NCBI RefSeq assembly: GCF_000485595.1
Contig: NW_014577267.1
Location: 215,344 to 266,996 of the forward strand
Source of the DNA: Priapulus caudatus
Taxonomy: Eukaryota; Priapulida; Priapulimorpha; Priapulimorphida; Priapulidae
DNA: 51,653 nt
Direction: 5' to 3'
The notes under the pieces are model-generated. The model saw only the letters and a list, made by a program, of their open reading frames with translations, did no database searches and was not told where the DNA came from. This document shows, one piece after another, positions 1 to 10,758 of the stretch (within the stretch, counting starts at the first letter, position 1; every line of letters starts with the position of its first letter). Both the position numbers and the translations under genes were made by a program.

Positions 1-1205
1 GTACTCTGAGTCTTATTATCCAAAAACAATCCTGTGATAATATGAGTTTATAATAATTTTATAAAAATATAATAATAATTCATATCTGGATATTAATAGG
101 CGCAAAAATGAGAACAACTAATGACTCGTACCAAACTCGCTCGAATAATACACGTATTTTTTATTGAGACGTTCCAATTAAGTTGTGCCTGTGATTCTTG
201 TGCGCGGTGGCTCGGAGCGAGAAACGATGAAAACAAATGTGTTACTGTGTGTGGTGTGTGTGTTGTGGTGGTTGTCTCGGTCGTCCATGATAGGCACGCT
301 CCGCTCTCGTCCCCGCTTCGCTCTAGCCTCCTCTCCTCTTCCTCATCCGCCCCCCTCCTCCACCTTCTCCACTCATCAGCTTCTAATGTACTTCATGTCT
401 CTCTCCTCTTCTACCTCCTCCTTCCTACCCTTCTCATCTACACCCCCTTCTCTCCCTCCTCATTTGGCCTGCCTCGCTCTCTCCTCCTCCTATATTATAA
501 CGTATATACCCACTGATATATATACGCACGGATGAATGTACGCGCACACATACAACCAAAGTATATCAACAACTGTTATGTAGCAGAGAAAACGTCCTAA
601 TTACGTTGTGTTTTAACGTTATCTGGACTCAATACAATAACGTTGTATTGAGGTTCTGTAAAAATGTATTTTACGGTTTCAAACGCTTTCAAAACGTTAT
701 AAAAACCGGACACATTTGCGTTTAATAAACACGATTGAATTGCGTGACCCTAACCATGGTATAATAACGTTATAATAGCGTTTTTTGTGTCGGCTGAGAT
801 ACATCATCAATGGCGTAGGTGTACCTTTGATTATAGAGACTCAACATACGAGTTATTGAATTAGTATAGGTATAATTGAATAGGCACTGATAGCGTGACA
901 TGGTTCGCTTTGGCAATCTTTATGAAATCGAACAACGGGCTCGCTATGCAAACATTTTCAATCGGGACGGACGTGTCTGCGCGATAAACAGATCTGCAGC
1001 GTTTAAACATCGACTCCACATAGCTTTTAGCGTTATTGAACGATGTGTTCCTCGAGAAAGGGGCTGCCGGGCATAACGGCTACAGCAGCATGGTGCTGCA
1101 AATAGATGCTCCTGTGCAAGCGCGGATGAGCATAGCTTCAAACAACATTCCGCTGAACTGTGGCTTCGGCTTAGTATTAGCTCGAGTGTGGCGTTCGGGA
1201 TAATA
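1..1205. other. Non-coding left flank
   Basis: No convincing gene is seen. Roughly 296-490 is a pyrimidine-rich (CT) tract; the open frames over it are serine/leucine/proline low complexity. A small perfect hairpin lies at 628-652. Short frames elsewhere (for example 944-1141, minus) show no domain. Confidence 0.6.
628..652. repeat. Short perfect stem-loop
   Basis: CTCAATACAA at 628-637 is followed by a 5-base loop and its exact reverse complement TTGTATTGAG at 643-652. No gene is adjacent and no function is assigned. Confidence 0.6.
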
Positions 1206-1208
1206 TCA

Positions 1209-1602
1209 TGCGTTCACAGTATGCGTTCGCAGAATACATGCGTTAACGGAGTATCGTTTCGGCAAGAATACATCGTTCACGAGTGTCGTTCGCAAGAATA
1301 CATCGTTCACGAGTATCGTTCGCAAGAATAATACATCGTTCACGAGTGTCGTTCGCAAGAATACATAGTTCACGAGTATCGTTCGCAAGAATACATCGTT
1401 TACGAGTATCGTTCGCAAGAATACATCGTTCACGAGTATCGTTCGCAAGAATACATCGTTCACGAGTATCGTTCGCAAGAATACATCGTTCACGAGTCTC
1501 GTTCGCAAGAATACATCGTTCACGAGTGTCATTCGCAAGAATACATCGTTCACGAGTGTCGTTCGCCAGAATACATCGTTCACGAGTATCGTTCGCAAGA
1601 AA
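1209..1602. repeat. 30-bp minisatellite upstream of the ionotropic receptor gene
   Basis: About 12-13 head-to-tail copies of a 30-bp unit built around CGTTCACGAGTATC and GTTCGCAAGAATACAT. Units are near-identical from about 1264 on and degenerate to the left. One unit carries a 3-bp insertion near 1328. Because 30 is divisible by 3, several frames stay open and give 10-residue periodic peptides; these are by-products. The array stops about 14 bp before the receptor ATG, so it would form the promoter or 5' leader of that gene. Confidence 0.9.
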
Positions 1603-1616
1603 AACTGAGCCAAGAA

Positions 1617-3020
1617 ATGTTGCTACGCTACCTGCTCATCTACACTCTGATGATGTCAACCTGTGCACTGGCAACGAACAACCCCTCAACCTCATCAGTC
1701 TGCAAAATTCCGCCTGCCACTAACAGCAGCAGAGTTATACTGCAGCATGGAGTTAGAACCCGCTATGGAGTGGAACAACTAAATGGCTTGCACATGAACG
1801 TGGGATTCTACAGCCCGCGATTTTTGCCAGACGATACTTTACGTCTGTGTTCGAAAACGTTGTTAGTGGACTTGAGCAAGTACCTGAATTTTACGTTTAC
1901 CCTTCATATTCGACATACGACGCAGGACGAATTGACAGCAATGAAGAATGGATCGTTGGACCTAGACATTTCGATGTTCATCAGAACCCGCCATCGTGCG
2001 CACAGCATGCAATTCCTTAGACCACTGATTGATAGTTACTATGTGGTAATTATTAAAAGACCACGCGAGAAAATTACCATGTTTAACATTCTCGATCCAT
2101 TTGATACCTATATCTGGCTATGCATGGTCGCATATTCACTTATAACAGCAGCCACTATGACGGCTATCGAGAGAATGTCACAAAGGAGCAATGGTCTACA
2201 GGAAAATGAAGAAACTGCGCAAGGAATATTTTATCATTTGGGCTACATGTTTGGCTCATTCCTACAGCAGGGTGGAGTTAGTTTGCCTCTCCATCTTCCA
2301 TCTAGAATATTACTATCTATATGGTGGTTCTTTGCTCTTTCTATCTGCGCACTGTACACTGGTAATCTGTTTAGCTTTCTTACAGTGAAGCCAACAATTC
2401 AGTATCCGTTTAGGACACTAAACGAGTTCGCCCATCACCCAACGATCATCCCGACAGCCGTGGAAGGGTGGTCAATATTGGATGAGATGCAGCGACAACC
2501 TTCAGAATCTGATCTTGGGAAAATGTGGCAGAAAATGTCCGGAGATAGGCGGGCGGTAGTCAGCAATATAGGCGCTGCGATAGAACTAGTCGTCACGAGA
2601 AACTATGGATTTATCAAAAATGTAATAGGCGCTGAGGAGATTTTTCGTGCAGACTATGAATCAACTGGAACTTGCAGACTAGCTATTGCGCCGTTAAAAA
2701 TTCCAGCAAACCGCAGGTCATGGATCGTACCACTTAACAGCACACACGCACACGCCATCAACATAGGTCTACAGTCGTACATGGAAAGCGGTCTCTTCGA
2801 GCTGCTCCGCAAGCGGATCCTTTCACACGGAATACCCAAATGCTCGCAGGAGATGGGAACAGGAATTCACGCACAGAGTCTTGACCTAGAAACAATGTAT
2901 GGTATAATGCTTGTGCTAGCGATAGGATTACCCATTTCTCTGGCTTTCTTCCTACTGGAGGTTATCATAGTGAAGTGGAAGAGAAACGCGGAGCGGTTAT
3001 GTTGCACTGGGCGTTCGTAG
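1617..3020 (+). CDS. Ionotropic receptor / glutamate-receptor-like ligand-gated channel (ATD-less)
   Basis: Single-exon 467-residue protein. Residues 1-19 are a plausible signal peptide. No amino-terminal (LIVBP-like) domain is present. S1 ligand-binding half is about 50-160; R127, six residues before F133 in an R-x5-F pattern, aligns with the arginine that contacts the ligand carboxylate in iGluRs (inferred by eye). M1 is about 163-184, the pore loop about 207-224 (contains FLQQGG), and M3 about 230-256 with LYTGNLFSFLT in place of the SYTANLAAF gate motif. S2 is about 265-425 and M4 about 428-452, followed by a short basic tail. This order (short N-terminus, S1, M1-P-M3, S2, M4) fits protostome ionotropic receptors, which act as chemosensory or related cation channels in the plasma membrane. 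The start is chosen because the signal peptide begins there, just after the minisatellite. The subfamily and ligand cannot be told from sequence alone. Confidence 0.88.
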   Translation: MLLRYLLIYTLMMSTCALATNNPSTSSVCKIPPATNSSRVILQHGVRTRYGVEQLNGLHMNVGFYSPRFLPDDTLRLCSKTLLVDLSKYLNFTFTLHIRHTTQDELTAMKNGSLDLDISMFIRTRHRAHSMQFLRPLIDSYYVVIIKRPREKITMFNILDPFDTYIWLCMVAYSLITAATMTAIERMSQRSNGLQENEETAQGIFYHLGYMFGSFLQQGGVSLPLHLPSRILLSIWWFFALSICALYTGNLFSFLTVKPTIQYPFRTLNEFAHHPTIIPTAVEGWSILDEMQRQPSESDLGKMWQKMSGDRRAVVSNIGAAIELVVTRNYGFIKNVIGAEEIFRADYESTGTCRLAIAPLKIPANRRSWIVPLNSTHAHAINIGLQSYMESGLFELLRKRILSHGIPKCSQEMGTGIHAQSLDLETMYGIMLVLAIGLPISLAFFLLEVIIVKWKRNAERLCCTGRS

Positions 3021-3660
3021 TGTAGTAAGGTGTATTCATATAGCACGTGCGGTCCTTGTCTTTGTTTAGTACTATACATTGCACTGGTAACTCGTTTGGT
3101 ATTAGAAAGATATGCGCTAATATCCTTTAGTATGAAGTCGTTGAGTCTACAGAAAGTAGGACATTTTTGTCGCAATTATTTGATAACAAATGTCTCACGG
3201 GGGTAAAAAAAAACGTAGAAAGACGGTGTAGGACTGAAGTATTCTTGCGAAAAGCATTATCTATTTTAATTGTTGTAAAACATTGCCACTGAGTTCCAAG
3301 AAGGAACGATTAGAGATGAGGAGATGGATTTACAAATAGCTTGATTGTCCTTATTCGAATCTGTTAAAATCTTAATTACCCGTGTCTTGAATAGTGCAGT
3401 TTGTCAATCGTTTATGTTCTATATATAGATTTGCTGGCGGCATTAGACATTAATCATAATGACGTCACGTGACAACCGGATGTTACTATATGTCACGAAC
3501 GATCTTCTATTTTCTATTTCATTCAGTGTGCATGTGCTGTTCTAAATCCACCCGTGTTTAACTCCGTTCGCAGTTTCGAACTTTTGTTGTATTCATATTT
3601 ATCTGTTGCTAGTATATGTAATAATATTAATGCCTCGCTCTGTAAATGTTAAAAATACAC

Positions 3661-3747
3661 AATGCAATGAAGGAATGCAATGCAATGCAATGCAATGCAA
3701 TGCAATGCAATGCAATGCAATGCAATGCAATACGCAATGCAATGTAA
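3661..3747. repeat. (AATGC)n pentanucleotide microsatellite
   Basis: About a dozen uninterrupted AATGC units, with degenerate units at both ends. The frame through it (MQCNA repeats) is a by-product. Confidence 0.9.
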
Positions 3748-4138
3748 TGAACGACTATGGAAAATCTCTCTGTATTCTATGCTTCAGTATAAACGACGAT
3801 CAGTTCATGATCGCGGTGAGACGTATCTCGATATTTCCATGATCACCTCTGTATAGTTTGGGAAACAGCTTCAGTTTGCTTCCATTTGTCTCGCTGTGAC
3901 ATTTCGCGTGCCGCAAGTTTCATTTACAGCACAAAGAACTCCCCATAAAAAGCATCATGTGCAAATACCCATCACACTGAAAGCGAAATTTCACCTGCAT
4001 ATAGCTTTTAACGTTATTGTTGTATGTGCATAGACGCCGGTAGCTTAGGAGATAACAAACAACGTTATCACGCGCATATTGTCACACAATTAATAGATAT
4101 ATAAATGTGCTAGCGTATGCTTCGCCTGGTATGCATTG

Positions 4139-4231
4139 TATCAGGAGTTAATGAGATTTTAGATAATGAGTTTATATTTCATGAGATTTTATTTAATGAG
4201 TTAATAGATTTTTGTCTCATTAACTCCTGAT
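4139..4231. repeat. Inverted repeat, about 93 bp
   Basis: ATCAGGAGTTAATGAGA near 4140 is inverted as TCTCATTAACTCCTGAT at about 4215-4231. AT-rich sequence with internal direct repeats of TGAGATTTTA/TAATGAGTT lies between. It could be a small foldback element; no target-site duplication was identified. Confidence 0.6.
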
Positions 4232-4623
4232 TGTGGTATGTATGTTGAAATGTATTGGCGCAATCCAGCCTAAAGGACCTGCATCTGTGTGCGCGCAATT
4301 GACGGCTAAGTTGCAAAATGTAGCAACCAGGCAGCTGTTTATATGTGAGCCACATCAAGGCTTGTTAGTTGTATCAAGAGCGCATATTAAGTATACCCGC
4401 TCTTGGTATTAAGTATCAAGTAAATACGTGTTAAGTATAGTATTACGTATTAAGTATTTAAATATATTACTATATAGTATTAAATATTAAGTATATACGC
4501 TCTTGGTTGTATGTATATGTATGTATATGCATGATACGGATTGCGATTTTAACTGATTTCCCGATGATGTTTGCTAATACGAGCCACCTCTCTGATATTA
4601 TGATATAGCGCATAATCTTAATC

Positions 4624-5604
4624 GTTAATATATATATAATCACATCATAATTTTATTCTGTATGCATTCGCCGGGATTTCTCGCCAAAAATTGTATTCGC
4701 CGGAAGCAGTTTGTAATAACCAACGATATAGTGGTTACGTATTTAAAAATGTGTTTTTAGTGTTGCATACATGCATATTAATGGCGAGTGCAGGAGAAGA
4801 AATAGAAAGGAAAGTATAGCGCGTGCAAATACAATTATTCTTATAATCATGAAAACGTCGAAAGCAGCATAAGGTATTTCATTAGGAGGTTACACTATTA
4901 TTTCCATTTTTAATAAAATTATTAAAATCCTAACAGTGTAATTGTATTAAATATGTAGCACTGAATGTAATGTTTACAGCAGACTGGGTCTAAAGTTTTG
5001 AAGGCCCTTGAAATGAACAATTATTAACCGAATTCAGTTTCTATTTAGTAGATGCCGGGGATGCGCGAACATACACCTCAGCCAAACCTATAGTATACGT
5101 TAATTCCGTAGGCGGGGCGCCCTAGCAGGCAGATATTTCGAAAGATATTTTTTCATGGTAAACTACTGCTGAGTATGACTTCCACCGTTACCTGTATATA
5201 ATATGAGCATAATAGCAGTTTGGTAGATATACCGAGCATGCGCGAGCATACACCAGGATCCCCCAGAGGGTTTTTTTAATAACACGAATGGTAGAGATAG
5301 GAAGTTTTCATGGGAAACTATTGCCTCCTACCCCTCTTCCTACTTCTCATCCTCCTCCTCCATTTCCCCCTTCTTATCCGCTTGCTCAATCTCTTCCTTC
5401 GCCCCCTTCTGTTCTTTCCCTTCCCTCTTCTTCTTCTTCTTCTTCTTCATCTTTTTCTTTCTCTCCCTCCGCCTCTCCCACTTTCTCGTCCTTTTCATCC
5501 TTTCCACATCCACCCCATTCTTCTTCGTCACCTCCCTCTTACTGCGTCTCTTTCTTATTCTTTTCTCGTTCACCTTCCTTCTTTCGCTCTGGTATTCTCA
5601 TTAA
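4624..5604. repeat. Tandem duplication, copy 1 (about 981 bp)
   Basis: Begins with GTTAATATATATA and ends with CTTTCGCTCTGGTATTCTC. The last 260 bp are a TTC/CT-rich tract whose open frames are low complexity. The second copy follows directly at 5605 with only scattered differences. Confidence 0.9.
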
Positions 5605-6596
5605 GTTAATATATATATAATCACATCATAATTTTATTCTGTATGCATTCGCGGGGATTTCTCGCCAAAAATTGTATCCGCCGGAAGGCAGTTTGTAATA
5701 ACCAACGATATAGTGGTTACGTATTTAAAAATGTGTTTTTAGTGTTGCATACATGCATATTAATGGCGAGTGCAGGAGAAGAAATAGAAAGGAAAGTATA
5801 ACGCGTGCAAATACAATTATATTTATAATCATGAAAACGTCAAAATCAGCATAAGGTATTTCATTAGGAGGTTACACTATTATTTCAATTTTTAATAAAA
5901 TTATTAAAATCCTAACAGTGTAATTGTATTAAATGTGTAGCACTTAATGTAATGTTTACAGCAGACTGGGTCTAAAGTTTTGACAGCCCTTGAAATGAAC
6001 AATTATTAACAGAATTCAGTTTCTATTTAGTAGATGCCGGGGATGCGCGAACATACACCTCAGCCAAACCTATAGTATACGTTAATTCCGTAGGCGGGGC
6101 GCCTTAGCAGTCAGATATTTTGAAAGATATTTTTTCATGGTAAACTATTGCTGAGTATGACTTCCACCGTTACCTGTATATATTATGAGCATAATAACAG
6201 TTTGGTAGATATACCGAGCATGCGCGAGCATACACCAGGAGCCCCCAGAGGGTTTTTTTAATAACACGAGTGGTAGAGATAGGAAGTTTTCATGGGAAAC
6301 TATTGCCTCCTCCCCCTCTTCCTACTTCTCATTCTCCTCCTCCATTTCCCCCTTCTTATCCGCTTGCTCAATCTCTTCCTTCGCCCCTTCTGTTCTTTCC
6401 CTTCCCTCTTCTTCTTCTTTTTCTTCTTTTTCTTCTTCTTCTTCTTCTTCATATTTTTATTTCTCTCCCTCCGCCTCTCCCACTTTCTCGTCCTTTTCAT
6501 CCTTTCCACATCCACCCAATTCTTCTTCCTCTTGCTGCGTCTCTTTCTTATTCTTCTCCCGTTCACCTTCTTTCTTTCGCTCTGGTATTCTCATTA
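5605..6596. repeat. Tandem duplication, copy 2 (about 992 bp)
   Basis: Near-identical to 4624-5604, joined head-to-tail with no spacer. The main differences are in the length of the (TTC)n tract at about 6410-6450. No coding content is supported. Confidence 0.9.
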
Positions 6597-6785
6597 TCCT
6601 CCTATTTCGCTTTATTCCTTATTTCCTCGCTTCGCGTGAATTTCTGTGTATCGTTCTACATTCTGTATTCGTACTAATTACTGCCTTGACAAATTACAAA
6701 GACACGTTGCGAACCTTTTGTGGAACGAATGCGTAGATACACATTAAATCATTAAAATATATTATCTATCGAAATAGATATATAC

Positions 6786-7065
6786 CAGGGCCGTAGGCTG
6801 AGCAAATTCCTAGGGGGTGCAGTGGCGGATCCAGGATTTCAAGGAGGGGCGGGTAACAGGCGGGGGGTCTGGGGGTCCTCCCACCGAAAATTTTGAAAAT
6901 GTAGATCGCAGGAGATGGTATTTGAGGCACTTTTGAGTACATGCAGTACAGCCTTCATTCTGACTACGACAATTCTCTTTTAGTAGAACAATTTTTTTTT
7001 AAATTTTGCTCCAAAATCTAGGAGGCAGCTGCCCCCTTGCCCCCCCCCTGCAGGCTACGGCTCTG
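6786..7065. mobile_element. Non-autonomous hAT-like DNA transposon remnant
   Basis: The ends form a terminal inverted repeat: CAGGGCCGTAGGCTG on the left and CAGGCTACGGCTCTG on the right. hAT elements commonly start with CAGNG. The 280-bp body has no open frame. The flanking 8-mers are similar AT-rich sequence but not an exact target-site duplication. It lies about 175 bp upstream of AARS2. Confidence 0.65.
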
Positions 7066-7240
7066 TATGCATAGAAATCGTTTTCTGTGATATTATTATC
7101 GATGAATTATCAAAATGAATGATCATTGACGATATAGTGATCGTTAGATGGCGCGCGCGACAATAAAAATGGCGTAGCACTGTGTGAAAAATTAAGTCGC
7201 AATCCACAAACCGATCCTTTCCGTACACGCTCTCCGCAAA

Positions 7241-10210
7241 ATGTCTAATTTGTTATTGACAGTACACGTGCGTTTACTATTTTGGCAAACGTTTAGGTTG
7301 CATAGCACTGGTCAGAACTGGTCTTCTCAACGAATTCGCAAAACCTTTCTTGATTTCTTCACTGGGAAGCACCGGCATGTCGTCGTGCCGTCTTCATCTG
7401 TCGTGCCACGAAATGATAACAGCTTACTGTTTACAAATGCTGGAATGAACCAGTTCAAGCCAATATTTCTTGGCGAGCAGGTGACCGATAACAGGACGAA
7501 TTTCTACCAACGCGTATGCAATAGTCAAAAGTGCATCAGAGTTGGCGGAAAGCACAATGACCTTGATGACGTAGGCAGAGATTTGTATCATCACACGTTT
7601 TTTGAAATGTTAGGCAATTGGTCGTTTGGTGATTATTATAAGCAAGAGGCTTGCGCGATGGCATGGAATTTGTTAACAGAAATCTATGGCTTGTTGCCGG
7701 AACGACTTTATGTAACATACTTTGCTGGCAACGACGAACTAGGTCTTGCACCAGATGATGACTGTAAAGAGATTTGGTTAAAATTGGGTGTTTCTCCAGA
7801 AAGAATCCTTCCTTTTGGTATCAAGGATAACTTCTGGGAGATGGGTCATGTTGGCCCATGTGGCTCTTGCACTGAAATTCATTATGATCACACTGATTCA
7901 GCGGAAGCACGATACCTTGTGAATACAGGGTCGGCAAATGTGATTGAAGTTTGGAACCTCGTCTTCATAGAATTTGAAAGGAAATCAGACGGATCTCTAA
8001 AGCCATTACTTCGGAAGCACGTTGATACTGGCATGGGTTTAGAACGCCTAGCTGCCATTCTTAATGGATCTGTATCGAATTACAACACCGATTTGTTCGT
8101 CCCGCTGATCAGTGCAATAGAAAAAGGCAGCGACATTTGTCTGTATGGTGGTTCATTGGAAAGTTCAGTGGATGTGGCATACAGGGTAGTGGCTGACCAT
8201 ATACGTATGATAACGGTTGCCATAAGTGACGGTGTCCGTCCGGGGCCGCAAGCTGCAGGGCACCGATTACGCAGGGTCGTACAAAGAGCCGTTCGTACGG
8301 CGCATGACGTCCTGAAACTTCCGCAGGGTTTTTTGTGCTCTCTAGTCCCACTCGTCGTCTCCTCGCTTGGAGACGCCTATCCGGAACTGAAAAAGGATCC
8401 GGAAACGGTATGTAGCATTATCGATGATGAGGAACAGAAGTTCCTGAGGCAGTGCGAAAGAGGACGTCGACGCCTACATGATATCATCGCCCAGCTTGAA
8501 ACAGATGGTGCTACCTGTTTATCCGGCAAGCACGCTTGGGAAGTACACAGCCAGATGGGCTTACCAGAAGATGTGATCTGCACAGTATCTCACAGCTGTG
8601 GCATGACGATAGATATGGAAGAATTTCGACAGTTGTTGGCAGTAGAGCAGGAAAAGTCTGCTCTGGATGTGGCTCGGCAACAAGAGGAGGACGTTTCGTC
8701 GAGACGAGAAGGTGTAGTGTCTCGTCTGAGTGCGCGTGGCGTGAAAGCGACGGAAGATGCATCGAAGTACGAATACATGCGCGGAGAGCATGGCTACAGT
8801 TTCTCGCCAGTTACGGCTATGATTCAAGCCATCTGTCTCAATGGTGACATCGCCGACTCGGTTTGCAGCGAGGCAGGGGAGTGTTCACTAGTCGTAGACA
8901 CCACGTGTATGTACTCGACTGCAGGCGGTCAGGTGTCAGATGAGGGGATTATCAACACAGGTCAGGCGAAATTTCTTGTCGGCAGTGTGCAGAACCGTGG
9001 CGGCTACGTGTTTCACAACGGTCGCGTCGTCTCCGGCACCGTGCGAAGTGGCAGCGAATGCACCGTGTCCGTGGACGGTGAACGAAGGCAGGCCTGTATG
9101 CGGAGCCACACCGCCACTCATCTACTCAATGCTGCTCTGCGTCAGTTGTTCGGGGATGCGTGCAGCCAGCAGGGCTCCCTGGTACAGCCAGATAAACTGC
9201 GATTTGATTTTTCCTGCCAGGAGACGCTCACCCTTAAACAGCTGGAGGAGGTCGAGCGGATCGTGAGCGACATCATAGATGGCGACACTGGTGTGTTTCG
9301 GCAGGAGCTACCGATCGACCAGGCGCTGGAGGTACCGCGAATCGTCACTCTTCCTGATGAGTTGTATCCTGATACAGTCTTCGTAGTGTCGGTTGGCAAC
9401 GATGCTGCCAGCTTATCTGTGCCAAGCCTTGAAACACTGCATGCACAGTATTCGGTTGAATTATGTGGTGGGACGCATGTCCTTAGAACGTCAGACATTG
9501 GGCCGTTTGTCATCACTAAGCAGAGTACTCCATCTAATGGTATCCACAGACTGACTGCTGTGACAGCAAATGAAGCTATCCTAGCCGAGGAAAATGCCAG
9601 CGCTCTTCAAGCCGAGGTGTCAAGCTTGTCTGCTGTCGCTTTGAAAGATTCTGAACATTTCCGTGTTAAATTGCGCCGTCTCTCTACCATCCAGCGCCGA
9701 TTGAGCGAGGCCGTGCTTCCAGCGCGTGCGCTGTACGACCTGACACGGCAAATCACTGTGATAAAAACTTCCATTAGTCGCGCGGAGAAGGCCTACTGGA
9801 AGCGTGCTGTAAAAGCTGCTGTGGGTGAAGTGACTGAGGTTCTGCGTCAGAGTAACGACAGCGTCGTCGTACACCGTCTCCGTGGCGACACTAACGAGAA
9901 AGTCTTGATTGTCGGCACTGACGTATGCCGAGACCGGCCTCTAATGCTATTCGGAGTTAACGATGGCACCGGTGCTGTTGTCGGACGATGCTTCGTACCC
10001 GAGGACTTTGCGTCGAACTTTGGGGTGACTGCCATTGCATGGGCAAATCATGTTGCATTGTCGGTTGGTGGAAAAACAAACGCAGCTGGGAAGCTGGCTG
10101 CTGAAAGATACTACACGTTCACAGTCAATGCGAAATGTGTTAACTGTGTCGAGACGTTTAGTCGTGATGTAGAGCAGTGTAGTGAAGAATTTTACAATAA
10201 AATTTCTTGA
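7241..10210 (+). CDS. AARS2: Alanine--tRNA ligase, mitochondrial
   Basis: Single-exon 989-residue protein that charges mitochondrial tRNA(Ala) with alanine and clears mischarged Ser/Gly. The human mitochondrial enzyme is of similar length (about 985). Residues 1-25 are basic, hydrophobic and acid-free, which fits a matrix-targeting presequence. The class II catalytic core is about 28-280 with FTNAGMNQFK (64-73), the MGHVGPCGSCTEIHYD stretch (201-216) and motif 3 around GMGLERL (264-270). The editing domain carries the metal-binding HTATH motif near 623-627 and the C-x3-H element CGGTH near 741-745. A degenerate C-Ala region fills the last 110 residues, as usual for mitochondrial forms. The ATG follows a purine-rich leader (CGCAAA before ATG). 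No intron is present. It lies 460 bp upstream of the clathrin light chain gene, on the same strand. Confidence 0.96.
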   Translation: MSNLLLTVHVRLLFWQTFRLHSTGQNWSSQRIRKTFLDFFTGKHRHVVVPSSSVVPRNDNSLLFTNAGMNQFKPIFLGEQVTDNRTNFYQRVCNSQKCIRVGGKHNDLDDVGRDLYHHTFFEMLGNWSFGDYYKQEACAMAWNLLTEIYGLLPERLYVTYFAGNDELGLAPDDDCKEIWLKLGVSPERILPFGIKDNFWEMGHVGPCGSCTEIHYDHTDSAEARYLVNTGSANVIEVWNLVFIEFERKSDGSLKPLLRKHVDTGMGLERLAAILNGSVSNYNTDLFVPLISAIEKGSDICLYGGSLESSVDVAYRVVADHIRMITVAISDGVRPGPQAAGHRLRRVVQRAVRTAHDVLKLPQGFLCSLVPLVVSSLGDAYPELKKDPETVCSIIDDEEQKFLRQCERGRRRLHDIIAQLETDGATCLSGKHAWEVHSQMGLPEDVICTVSHSCGMTIDMEEFRQLLAVEQEKSALDVARQQEEDVSSRREGVVSRLSARGVKATEDASKYEYMRGEHGYSFSPVTAMIQAICLNGDIADSVCSEAGECSLVVDTTCMYSTAGGQVSDEGIINTGQAKFLVGSVQNRGGYVFHNGRVVSGTVRSGSECTVSVDGERRQACMRSHTATHLLNAALRQLFGDACSQQGSLVQPDKLRFDFSCQETLTLKQLEEVERIVSDIIDGDTGVFRQELPIDQALEVPRIVTLPDELYPDTVFVVSVGNDAASLSVPSLETLHAQYSVELCGGTHVLRTSDIGPFVITKQSTPSNGIHRLTAVTANEAILAEENASALQAEVSSLSAVALKDSEHFRVKLRRLSTIQRRLSEAVLPARALYDLTRQITVIKTSISRAEKAYWKRAVKAAVGEVTEVLRQSNDSVVVHRLRGDTNEKVLIVGTDVCRDRPLMLFGVNDGTGAVVGRCFVPEDFASNFGVTAIAWANHVALSVGGKTNAAGKLAAERYYTFTVNAKCVNCVETFSRDVEQCSEEFYNKIS

Positions 10211-10670
10211 ATGTCTCTTCTTGAACATGTATGTATTTGTGGTCTGTGGACTTATTGTATGTGCGGAACATTTTGTACAAAACAGGGACTGAAAAAAATA
10301 TTTAAATTTAAAAATAATTAAATTGTGTAGCAATGAAGGAGTGAAATAATGAATGTGGCCAAATGTACAAAATACAAATATCAGATGTAAATCAATTCAC
10401 TTATTCAGTTAATATTCAGTCAGTTTAATATTCAGTAGAATACTTGAGAGTAATATAGAGTGCAAATATATTCGTGATGGCACACATTCATCTATCAAGC
10501 AATGAACTTGTTGTAAATTATCAATGAACAGACGGTGGTGAGTGGTTATTACCAAATGTTTGAATATTTCTGATACTAGGTGGCGCAACGACTATGTAAA
10601 TAGATGGGTCAGACGTCGTTTTCGCTGCTGTGTTCCTACGTGAAAAATCACACATGCCAGTCATAATAAA
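10211..10670. promoter_or_regulatory. AARS2-clathrin light chain intergenic region
   Basis: 460 bp of AT-rich sequence that must hold the AARS2 3' end and the clathrin light chain promoter and leader. The only AATAAA near the AARS2 end (10196-10201) overlaps the last codons, so the real poly(A) site is unclear. No TATA box is obvious before the ATG at 10671. Confidence 0.4.
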
Positions 10671-10758
10671 ATGGCGAATCTAGAAGATGATCCCGCTGCT
10701 GATTTTCTTGCCAGAGAACAAGATGAATTAGCCGGTTTAGATGATGACGGGTTTCAAG
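10671..10758 (+). CDS. CLTA: Clathrin light chain exon 1
   Basis: Starts at ATG in good context (AAAATGG) and encodes 29 codons plus one base. Donor GTAATT is at 10759. It carries the acidic, conserved N-terminal segment that controls heavy-chain assembly. It ends in phase 1; the final G joins GT of exon 2 to make a glycine codon. Confidence 0.92.

Larger units (their letters stand above)
3021..4623. other. Non-coding, AT-rich spacer
   Basis: No gene is recognised between the receptor gene and the tandem duplication. The spacer holds a pentanucleotide microsatellite (3661-3747), an inverted repeat (4139-4231) and a looser inverted arrangement at about 4372-4511, where ATCAAGAGCG recurs as CGCTCTTGGT around AAGTAT-rich sequence. 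Confidence 0.6.

Noticed and set aside
1209-1602. CRISPR array
   Set aside because: Units are head-to-tail with no unique spacers, in an animal genome; it is a minisatellite.
5288-6677. Frames with poly-Ser, poly-Phe or poly-Lys over the tandem duplication
   Set aside because: They arise from the (TTC)n and CT-rich tract and occur on both strands.
10196-10201. AATAAA as AARS2 poly(A) signal
   Set aside because: It lies before the stop codon and would remove it from the mRNA context expected; coding use (Asn-Lys) explains it.
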